Positions 1 to 4,511 of a stretch of 10,856 nucleotides of DNA are shown here, in pieces. Position 1 is the stretch's first letter; each line of letters starts with the position of its first letter. Source of the DNA: Ferruginibacter sp. (lineage in GTDB: Bacteria; Bacteroidota; Bacteroidia; Chitinophagales; Chitinophagaceae). Below the pieces are notes generated by a model, which was given only the letters and a program-made list of their open reading frames with translations, was not told where the DNA came from and made no database searches. The position numbers were made by a program, and so were the translations under genes. The stretch is from NCBI GenBank assembly GCA_025352435.1, contig JANXTN010000311.1, positions 1 through 10,856 of the forward strand, written 5' to 3'.

Positions 1-263
1 TTTCTACCTATCACGCCCTTTACTTTTACTGAATCGCTCTCTACATCTACGTTAAATACACCATAGTTTCCGGTATGCACGCTATTCATGATGAGCACTT
101 GCCCATAATAACTCGGATCGGTAAAAACTTCCTGATAGCCCGTCATGCCCGTATTAAAACAAAGTTCGCCGGTAGTAGTACCAATTTTACCAAAAGATGT
201 TCCGTTAATGATGGTTCCATCTTGCAATAGTAATATTGCTTTTGTATTGTTGCTCTTACTCAT
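1..263 (-). CDS. carA: Carbamoyl-phosphate synthase small subunit (partial, N-terminus only)
   Basis: This is the glutaminase subunit of carbamoyl-phosphate synthase, which releases ammonia from glutamine for the large subunit CarB in arginine and pyrimidine synthesis in the cytosol. Only the first 87 codons are present; the gene runs off the left edge, so the catalytic Cys-His glutaminase domain is not visible. The visible part matches the CarA N-terminal domain: an opening LLLQDGT (residues 11-17), then GELCFNTGMTGYQE (32-45), TDPSYYGQ (48-55) and HTGNYG (63-68), all family hallmarks. The start at 263 is the first ATG before these motifs and has no Shine-Dalgarno sequence, only A-rich sequence. 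The gene follows the rplQ terminator on the same strand, so it probably has its own promoter or gets some read-through. A weak TAACATTG at 285-292 resembles a -7 box. From memory, carA after rplQ also occurs in other Bacteroidota. Confidence 0.95.
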   Translation of the reverse strand, partial: MSKSNNTKAILLLQDGTIINGTSFGKIGTTTGELCFNTGMTGYQEVFTDPSYYGQVLIMNSVHTGNYGVFNVDVESDSVKVKGVIGR

Positions 264-293
264 CTTATTTACTTCTCGTTTACACAATGTTAT

Positions 294-324
294 AAAAAAA
301 GCTCCGATAAAAATATCGGAGCTT
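294..324 (-). terminator. Intrinsic terminator of the infA-rplQ operon
   Basis: A perfect 11-bp stem (299-309 paired with 314-324, core GCTCCGATA) closes a 4-nt A/T loop and is followed in the minus direction by seven consecutive T (294-300). It starts 22 nt after the rplQ stop codon and lies before carA. Stem, loop and U-tract all fit a Rho-independent terminator reading on the minus strand. Confidence 0.92.
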
Positions 325-346
325 ATATAAATTTTCTTATTACATG

Positions 347-892
347 TTATGCTTTTTCTTCTGTAGCGGCATCAGTTGTAGAAGTAGGTTCTTCTGTTAC
401 AACTTCTGCATCAGAAATTGAGTTTACATCATTAATAGCTACGGCTTTCTTTGCACCACCAGCTCTACGAGTTTTCTTAGCCGGCTCTGCCGCTGTCTCT
501 ACTGTTTTACCGTACACGTCGTTAAAATCTACTAATTCAATCATTGCCATTTCAGCATTATCACCTTGACGTGCACCAAGTTTAATGATACGAGTGTAAC
601 CGCCCGGGCGACCAACTACTTTAGGAGCCACTACAGTAAATAATTCTTTAACTGCAGCTTTATCATTTAAATAACTAAATACAATACGGTGATTGTGACT
701 GATTGCTTCTTTGGTATCTGTAATTTTTGTCTTAGTGATAAGTGGCTCAATATAACTACGTAATGCTTTAGCTTTTGCTACAGTTGTAGTAATTCTTTTG
801 TAAGTAATTAACTGGCAACCTAAGTTCATTAACAATGCTTTTCTATGAGAAGCTGTTCTGCTAAGGTTATTGTTTTTGTTTCCGTGACGCAT
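347..892 (-). CDS. rplQ: 50S ribosomal protein L17 with long C-terminal tail
   Basis: L17 is a structural protein of the large ribosomal subunit near the peptide exit tunnel. The start [20 protein letters not shown] and the block [18 protein letters not shown] (residues 96-113) are clear family signatures. The conserved core ends at about residue 123. Bacterial L17 is usually about 120-130 residues, but this one is 181: the extra roughly 58 residues begin with a basic Ala/Lys/Arg stretch ([11 protein letters not shown], 139-149) and end in an acidic Ser/Thr/Glu-rich tail, probably disordered. Tails of this kind are, as I recall, usual in Bacteroidota L17. It is the last gene of the operon, 129 nt after rpoA, and is followed by a strong terminator. 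The ATG at 892 is fixed by the conserved MRH start. Confidence 0.98.
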   Translation of the reverse strand: MRHGNKNNNLSRTASHRKALLMNLGCQLITYKRITTTVAKAKALRSYIEPLITKTKITDTKEAISHNHRIVFSYLNDKAAVKELFTVVAPKVVGRPGGYTRIIKLGARQGDNAEMAMIELVDFNDVYGKTVETAAEPAKKTRRAGGAKKAVAINDVNSISDAEVVTEEPTSTTDAATEEKA

Positions 893-910
893 GACTTTGT
901 TGGTTTTAAT

Positions 911-937
911 CTCTGTACCGTGTCAAGAATTACAGAG
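911..937 (-). repeat. Short inverted repeat in the rplQ leader
   Basis: CTCTGTA (911-917) and TACAGAG (931-937) are perfect 7-nt complements with a 13-nt loop, ending 19 nt before the rplQ start. A hairpin here could influence rplQ translation or mRNA processing, but the stem is short, there is no U-tract, and chance cannot be excluded. Confidence 0.4.
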
Positions 938-947
938 TTATAATTAT

Positions 948-1021
948 AAAATTTGCAGATTGGAAAATTTGAAAATGAAAAGAACAATTTTCACATTGAG
1001 CCATTATCTAATTTTCACATT
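948..1021 (-). repeat. Imperfect long hairpin with two AATGTGAAAATT copies, rpoA-rplQ gap
   Basis: Directly after the rpoA stop codon (minus sense) come two exact copies of the 12-mer AATGTGAAAATT (1010-1021 and 986-997, 24 nt apart). They are followed by the near-complementary ATTTTCAAATT (966-976) and then CCAATCTGCAAATTTT (948-963), which roughly mirrors AAAATTAGATAATGG. The inner stem pairs 10 of 11 positions around a loop of about 9-10 nt; the outer part pairs with bulges. The arrangement resembles the dispersed low-complexity intergenic repeats I recall from Chitinophagaceae genomes, though I cannot count copies elsewhere. The role is unknown; it could mark the 3' end of the rpoA message or act as an RNA-processing site. 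Confidence 0.6.
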
Positions 1022-2020
1022 TTAGTTTTCGTCGTCTAATTTTAACTTGCTTAAGTCCATTCCAAAACTCAATCCTCTATCTTGTAAAACTGAATCTATT
1101 TCACTTAAAGATTTTTGACCGAAATTTCTAAATTTCATTAAATCTTCCTGCTCGTACTGCACCAATTCGCTTAAAGAATTAATTTTTGCGGCCTTCAAAC
1201 AGTTGAACGCTCTCACAGAAAGATCTAAATCTTCCAATGGAGTTTTAAGCATTTTACGCAATTGTAAAGTCTGCTCATCAACCATATCTTCTTTCTTATC
1301 TTCTTTGGTATCAAAAGTGATATTTTCATCAGTAATGATCATCAAATGCTGAATAAGAATACGGCTAGCTTGTTTTACTGCTTCTTCAGGATGAATAGTA
1401 CCATCGGTAACAACATCCATAATCAATTTTTCAAAATCGGTGCGTTGTTCAACCCTTGTATTTTCTATAAGATATTTTACATTCTTAATCGGAGTGTAAA
1501 TAGCATCTACAGGAATATAACCGAACTGAGAACTTTTTTCTTTGTGCTCTTCAGCAGGAACATAACCACGACCTCTACCGATTGTGATATCGATGTCAAG
1601 TTTAGCGCTGTTGTCAAGTGTACAAATAAGTAATTCAGGATTCATTACTTCAAACATTGGAGTAGCTTCACCAATCATGCCTGCAGTAAATTCTGTTTTA
1701 CTTTTTATTGATAAAGTCACTTTTTCAGAAGTAACATCATGATCACCATTTAATTTGAAACGTACTTGCTTCAAATTAAGAATCATTTCAGTTACATCCT
1801 CAGTAACACCTTTAATAGTTGCAAATTCATGATCTGCACCGGCGATATTAATACCGATGATTGCGTAACCTTCTAATGAATTAAGCAATACACGACGAAG
1901 TGCATTACCGATAGTTACACCATATCCAGGCTCCAATGGACGAAACTCAAATTGGGCTTCGAAATCAGTAGCTTTTTGCAGAACAATTTTATCTGGTTTA
2001 ACAAAATTAAAAATGGCCAT
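1022..2020 (-). CDS. rpoA: DNA-directed RNA polymerase subunit alpha
   Basis: The alpha subunit dimerises to nucleate core RNA polymerase assembly and contacts promoter UP elements and activators through its C-terminal domain. At 332 residues it has the usual length. The N-terminal domain (about 1-230) contains the dimerisation motif NALRRVLLNSLEG (39-51) and VEQRTDFEKL (190-199). An acidic/lysine-rich linker (about 231-250, KEDKKED) leads to the helix-hairpin-helix C-terminal domain (about 255-325). R270 and N273 in LSVRAFNCLKA and K303 in NFGQKS align with E. coli R265, N268 and K298, so UP-element binding residues are kept. It lies between rpsD and rplQ, the standard order. The ATG at 2020 gives the canonical short N-terminus and has an A-rich leader (ACAAATAAAA) but no Shine-Dalgarno sequence. 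Confidence 0.99.
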   Translation of the reverse strand: MAIFNFVKPDKIVLQKATDFEAQFEFRPLEPGYGVTIGNALRRVLLNSLEGYAIIGINIAGADHEFATIKGVTEDVTEMILNLKQVRFKLNGDHDVTSEKVTLSIKSKTEFTAGMIGEATPMFEVMNPELLICTLDNSAKLDIDITIGRGRGYVPAEEHKEKSSQFGYIPVDAIYTPIKNVKYLIENTRVEQRTDFEKLIMDVVTDGTIHPEEAVKQASRILIQHLMIITDENITFDTKEDKKEDMVDEQTLQLRKMLKTPLEDLDLSVRAFNCLKAAKINSLSELVQYEQEDLMKFRNFGQKSLSEIDSVLQDRGLSFGMDLSKLKLDDEN

Positions 2021-2093
2021 TTTTATTTGTTGGGTTTAATTTAAAAATTTATGTACCGGAAACTACCGGCGTTGCGATTAAGATCTATCACTT

Positions 2094-2113
2094 ACAAAAG
2101 ACTAATCTTTTGT
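2094..2113 (-). repeat. Perfect 8-bp hairpin in the rpsD-rpoA gap
   Basis: ACAAAAGA (2094-2101) and TCTTTTGT (2106-2113) are exact complements around a tight 4-nt loop, about 20 nt after the rpsD stop codon. No U-tract follows in the minus direction, so it is not a standard terminator; a processing or 3'-protecting stem is possible. A similar AAGAC/GTCTT arrangement occurs in the rpsK-rpsD gap. Confidence 0.55.
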
Positions 2114-2134
2114 CTGTGTCTAGAATCTTACATC

Positions 2135-2740
2135 TTACTTAGAGTACAATTCCACAATTAATTGCTCCTTAATATTTTCAGGAACACTTTCCCTTTCAGG
2201 ATATGTAATAAAAGTACCTTTCATTTCAGCTTCATTCCATTCTACCCAATTGTGCTTCGGATTTTTGCCACGAAGGTTGTCAGTAATAGACTTGTTTGCA
2301 GCACTTTTGTTTTTCAATCCAATTACATCACCAGGCTGGCAGCTGTAAGATGGAATATTTAAAACCTCACCATTTACGGTTATATGTTTGTGACTAACCA
2401 ACTGGCGTGAACCCTGACGGCTAATACAAATACCCATTCTGTAAACAGTGTTATCTAAACGAGCTTCTAATAACTTGATAAGATTTTCACCGGTAACCCC
2501 TTTTTTACGGGCAGCAGCTTCAAATGTTTTGCGGAATTGTTTTTCCAACAAACCATAAGTGTACTTTGCTTTTTGCTTTTCAGATAACTGAAGTGCATAT
2601 TCACTTGGTGATTTACGTTTTTTAGTAGCACCATGCATTCCGGGAGGAACACTATTTTTGGTTAACCACTTTCCGTTTCCTGTAATTAACTCTCCAAACC
2701 TGCGGGAGATCTTTGTTTTGGGGCCTGTGTAACGTGCCAT
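2135..2740 (-). CDS. rpsD: 30S ribosomal protein S4
   Basis: S4 is a primary 16S rRNA-binding protein that starts 30S body assembly. In E. coli it also represses its own operon and assists rRNA antitermination. The 201-residue length is typical (E. coli 206). The N-terminus MARYTGPKTKISRR is the family start and lacks the zinc-binding cysteines found in some S4 proteins. The S4 RNA-binding domain spans about residues 91-155, with LEARLDNTVYRMG (91-103), SRQGSRQLVSHKHI (107-120) and VNGEVLNIPSY (122-132). It ends in the common IKEQLIVELYSK. It sits between rpsK (143 nt upstream) and rpoA (114 nt downstream). Whether S4 autoregulates this operon in Bacteroidota is not shown here; the structured gaps are the place to look. 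Confidence 0.99.
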   Translation of the reverse strand: MARYTGPKTKISRRFGELITGNGKWLTKNSVPPGMHGATKKRKSPSEYALQLSEKQKAKYTYGLLEKQFRKTFEAAARKKGVTGENLIKLLEARLDNTVYRMGICISRQGSRQLVSHKHITVNGEVLNIPSYSCQPGDVIGLKNKSAANKSITDNLRGKNPKHNWVEWNEAEMKGTFITYPERESVPENIKEQLIVELYSK

Positions 2741-2837
2741 AATTGTAATATGAGATTTTTTAGTGACGATTCACCATCATAAAAATCTTTAAAATCGATG
2801 ATGAACCCTTTAAAACAAATACTTAGAATCAAAACAT

Positions 2838-2866
2838 AAGACTCAAGATTTTAAAACTTTTGTCTT
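2838..2866 (-). repeat. Imperfect hairpin in the rpsK-rpsD gap
   Basis: AAGACTCAAG (2838-2847) pairs with CTTTTGTCTT (2857-2866) at 8 of 10 positions around a 9-nt A/T loop, 17 nt after the rpsK stop codon. The mixture of AAGAC/AGATT-type words matches the style of the neighbouring gaps. There is no clear terminator U-tract. Confidence 0.4.
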
Positions 2867-2883
2867 TTATCTAACATCTTTTC

Positions 2884-3294
2884 TTATACTCTTCTTTTCT
2901 TTGGAGGACGACAACCATTGTGCGGCATTGGTGTAATATCTTTAATAGATGCTACTTCAATTCCGTTTTGAGATAAAGAACGGATAGCGCCTTCACGACC
3001 ACTGCCCGGACCTTTCACCAAAACATCAACTCTCTTTAAACCTGCGTCTAATGCTGTTTTAGCAGCATCAGCAGCAGCCATTTGAGCTGCATAAGGTGTG
3101 TTTTTCTTTGAACCTCTAAAGCCCATCTTACCTGCAGATGACCAAGATATAACCTGACCTTGCTTATTTGTAAGACTGATAATTAGGTTGTTGAAACTTG
3201 CAACGATGTGTGCATCACCATGTGCTTCAACTTTTACTACTCTTTTCTTTGCGGCTGCTTTTCCTGTTTGCTTGCCGCCTTGTGCTTTTGCCAT
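2884..3294 (-). CDS. rpsK: 30S ribosomal protein S11
   Basis: S11 is part of the 30S platform and contacts 16S rRNA near the Shine-Dalgarno/E-site region. At 136 residues it is slightly longer than E. coli S11 (129) because of a basic Ala/Lys/Gly-rich N-terminal extension (about 1-22). The core shows [14 protein letters not shown] (29-42), [19 protein letters not shown] (53-71), [14 protein letters not shown] (94-107) and the C-terminal [18 protein letters not shown] (119-136), all diagnostic. The asparagine in PMPHNG is at the position that forms isoaspartate in E. coli S11. The gene is preceded by a 166-nt gap holding two hairpins, one terminator-like, and followed by rpsD. Confidence 0.99.
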   Translation of the reverse strand: MAKAQGGKQTGKAAAKKRVVKVEAHGDAHIVASFNNLIISLTNKQGQVISWSSAGKMGFRGSKKNTPYAAQMAAADAAKTALDAGLKRVDVLVKGPGSGREGAIRSLSQNGIEVASIKDITPMPHNGCRPPKKRRV

Positions 3295-3318
3295 TTGTTT
3301 AAATATAGGTATTCATTT

Positions 3319-3342
3319 AAAAAAATCCCGAAAAAATCGGAA
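3319..3342 (-). terminator. Terminator-like hairpin with U-tract inside the operon (rpsM-rpsK gap)
   Basis: On the minus strand TTCCGA (3342-3337) pairs with TCGGGA (3331-3326), one G-T pair included, around a 5-T loop, and is followed at once by seven T (3325-3319). This is the layout of a weak intrinsic terminator. It sits 25 nt before the rpsK start, inside the operon, so if active it would limit expression of rpsK through rplQ. The stem is only 6 bp with three G-C pairs, so partial termination (attenuation) or no activity are both possible. Confidence 0.5.
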
Positions 3343-3416
3343 TCGATACATCCTTACTGCTGACCTAAAAGCTATCTAGCGACGTATCAAAAGATCGAGG
3401 TCTTTTATAAAATAAA

Positions 3417-3448
3417 AATTACAAACCGCAGATTAGCAATTTGTAATT
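3417..3448 (-). repeat. 9-bp hairpin just after rpsM
   Basis: AATTACAAA (3417-3425) and TTTGTAATT (3440-3448) are perfect complements with a 14-nt loop, beginning 12 nt after the rpsM stop codon. In the minus direction a T-rich run (TTTATTTTAT) follows. The stem is almost all A-T, so it is a weak structure; it could stabilise the rpsM 3' end or assist the second hairpin further down the same gap. Confidence 0.45.
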
Positions 3449-3460
3449 CTATATCAATTC

Positions 3461-3841
3461 TTATTTCTTAGCTACTTTTTTCTTACCGGCAACTGTCTTA
3501 CGTTTACCTTTTCTTGTACGACTATTAGTACGTGTACGTTGGCCACGCAATGGTAAACCCTTACGGTGACGAAGACCTCTGTAACAAGCAATATCCAATA
3601 AACGTTTAATGTTCATTTGAGTTTCGCTGCGCAAAGCACCTTCCGTTTTTATTTCACCACTGATGATATTACGAATAGCAGTTTGCTCTTCGTCATTCCA
3701 TTGGTTTACTTTTTTGTTTACGTCAATTCCTGCTTTTCCAAGAATGTATTTCGCAGTGTTTGGACCAATACCATAGATGTATGTTAATCCAATTTCGCCT
3801 CTCTTGTTTTTTGGCAGATCAATACCGGCAATACGAGCCAT
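3461..3841 (-). CDS. rpsM: 30S ribosomal protein S13
   Basis: S13 lies in the head of the 30S subunit, contacts the P-site tRNA and forms the B1 bridges to the large subunit. The 126-residue protein begins [20 protein letters not shown], the canonical start, continues with the helix-two-turn-helix region [12 protein letters not shown] (23-34) and carries the diagnostic basic segment [16 protein letters not shown] (88-103). It ends in a lysine-rich tail ([16 protein letters not shown], 111-126) that reaches tRNA in the family. The ATG at 3841 has an A-rich leader and no Shine-Dalgarno sequence. rpmJ lies 83 nt upstream and rpsK 166 nt downstream. Confidence 0.99.
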   Translation of the reverse strand: MARIAGIDLPKNKRGEIGLTYIYGIGPNTAKYILGKAGIDVNKKVNQWNDEEQTAIRNIISGEIKTEGALRSETQMNIKRLLDIACYRGLRHRKGLPLRGQRTRTNSRTRKGKRKTVAGKKKVAKK

Positions 3842-3874
3842 AATTCTATTTTAGATTTATTATTTAATATTTAT

Positions 3875-3916
3875 GATTGAATGAAATTTAAAAGTTTACA
3901 TCTCCAATCTTCAATC
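3875..3916 (-). repeat. 7-nt inverted repeat in the rpmJ-rpsM gap
   Basis: GATTGAA (3875-3881) and TTCAATC (3910-3916) are perfect complements separated by 28 nt, starting 8 nt after the rpmJ stop codon. The interval contains a GATTGAAGATTGGAGAT-like run of related words. The arms are short and the loop long, so this could easily be chance in such A+T-rich sequence. Confidence 0.25.
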
Positions 3917-3924
3917 TGAAATTC

Positions 3925-4041
3925 TTACCCTTGCTTTTGCTTAAAACGAGGATTTTTTTTGTTGATAACGTACAGACGCCCTTTTCTTCTCACAATTTTG
4001 CAATCTGCGCTTCGCTTTTTAATGGAGGCTCTTACCTTCAT
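3925..4041 (-). CDS. rpmJ: 50S ribosomal protein L36, zinc-ligand-depleted form
   Basis: L36 is the smallest protein of the large subunit and helps fold 23S rRNA near the factor-binding region. It is 38 codons long. The protein opens [22 protein letters not shown] and closes [10 protein letters not shown], matching L36 end to end. The usual zinc ribbon uses Cys11, Cys14, Cys27 and His33; here these positions are Ser11, Cys14, Asn27 and Phe33, so zinc cannot be bound in the normal way. This is the C-minus form of L36. The gene lies between infA (40 nt upstream) and rpsM, its standard position. The start at 4041 is the only ATG giving the family N-terminus. Confidence 0.98.
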   Translation of the reverse strand: MKVRASIKKRSADCKIVRRKGRLYVINKKNPRFKQKQG

Positions 4042-4081
4042 AATAATAAATTTTACTTTTTATATTCGTTGGTTCTAATGC

Positions 4082-4300
4082 TTATTTGTATCTGAAAATT
4101 ATTCTTCCTCTCGTTAAGTCGTATGGACTCATCTCTACCCCTACTTTATCTCCAGGTAAAATACGGATGTAATGCATCCTCATTTTTCCTGAAATAGTAG
4201 CTAAAATTTCGTGACCATTTTCCAATTTTACTTTGAACATAGCATTACTCAACGCTTCTGTTATCGATCCATCCTGTTTAATGAGTGCTTGCTTAGCCAT
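4082..4300 (-). CDS. infA: Translation initiation factor IF-1
   Basis: IF-1 binds the A site of the 30S subunit and, with IF-2 and IF-3, directs initiator tRNA to the P site. The 72-residue length equals the usual bacterial size, and the whole protein is one S1-type OB-fold. It contains [11 protein letters not shown] (7-17), [20 protein letters not shown] (22-41) and the closing [23 protein letters not shown], with the family sequence [10 protein letters not shown] at 58-67. It is the first gene of the ribosomal unit here. In many bacteria secY and map precede it, but here a terminator and a TonB receptor gene lie upstream. A -7 box sits only 14 nt before the ATG, which implies a very short 5' leader. 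Confidence 0.99.
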   Translation of the reverse strand: MAKQALIKQDGSITEALSNAMFKVKLENGHEILATISGKMRMHYIRILPGDKVGVEMSPYDLTRGRIIFRYK

Positions 4301-4313
4301 AATTTTCGGAGCG

Positions 4314-4321
4314 CAAAGATA
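4314..4321 (-). promoter_or_regulatory. Bacteroidota-type -7 promoter element for infA and the operon
   Basis: On the minus strand TATCTTTG is an exact match to the Bacteroidota sigma-ABfr -7 consensus TAnnTTTG. A TTTG at 4347-4350 could be the -33 element, but the 25-nt gap to the -7 box is longer than the usual 19-21 nt. Transcription would start near 4307-4309, leaving a leader of only about 7-9 nt. No comparable box precedes any of the six downstream genes, so this is the probable main promoter of the operon. Confidence 0.7.
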
Positions 4322-4350
4322 GGATTATTATTTTAATAAAAAATAACAAA

Positions 4351-4452
4351 TGACTTTAAAAATGATTTCTCCCGGACATTTTACCTAAATAATTTGCCTG
4401 AAATCCTTTACGCACAATACTTATGCTCGATTTTAGTTTCTGACTTTAAAAA
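4351..4452. repeat. Pair of 12-nt direct repeats between infA promoter and receptor terminator
   Basis: TGACTTTAAAAA occurs exactly twice, at 4351-4362 and 4441-4452, 90 nt apart. One copy abuts the possible -33 region of infA and the other abuts the terminator of the receptor gene. The 78 nt between them hold no ORF of note. They could be binding sites or a trace of an insertion or duplication; A+T-rich sequence makes chance plausible. Confidence 0.4.
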
Positions 4453-4458
4453 ATAGAC

Positions 4459-4496
4459 CACAAAAAACCGTTTGAATATTCAAACGGTTTTTTGTG
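4459..4496 (-). terminator. Perfect 38-nt palindromic terminator of the TonB-receptor gene
   Basis: Positions 4459-4477 and 4478-4496 are exact reverse complements (19-nt arms, core CCGTTTGAAT/ATTCAAACGG), the longest perfect inverted repeat I found in the window. In the minus direction the G+C-rich stem is followed by GGTTTTTTG and then a second T run. It begins 16 nt after the receptor stop codon. Because it is symmetric with A/T tracts on both sides it could terminate in either direction, but only the minus-strand gene needs it here. Confidence 0.92.
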
Positions 4497-4511
4497 CTGT
4501 TTGTAATTACT

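Noticed and set aside
145..330. A 61-codon plus-strand ORF over the carA start and the rplQ terminator.
   Set aside because: It is antisense to carA, crosses a strong terminator and has no family features; it is a shadow ORF.
1346..1633. A 95-codon plus-strand ORF inside rpoA.
   Set aside because: It is fully antisense to a highly conserved gene; its Phe/Cys/Asn-rich product looks like reverse-strand coding bias.
2052..2071. ACCGG and CCGG words (CCGG-aaacta-CCGG) upstream of rpoA, considered as a regulatory stem.
   Set aside because: Only a 4-bp stem of self-complementary words; too short to support.
2771..2803. CATCAT and ATGATG arms in the rpsK-rpsD gap near the rpsD start, considered as an S4 operator hairpin.
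   Set aside because: Only 6 matching bases around a long A-rich loop, and no similarity to a known S4-binding pseudoknot that I can show.
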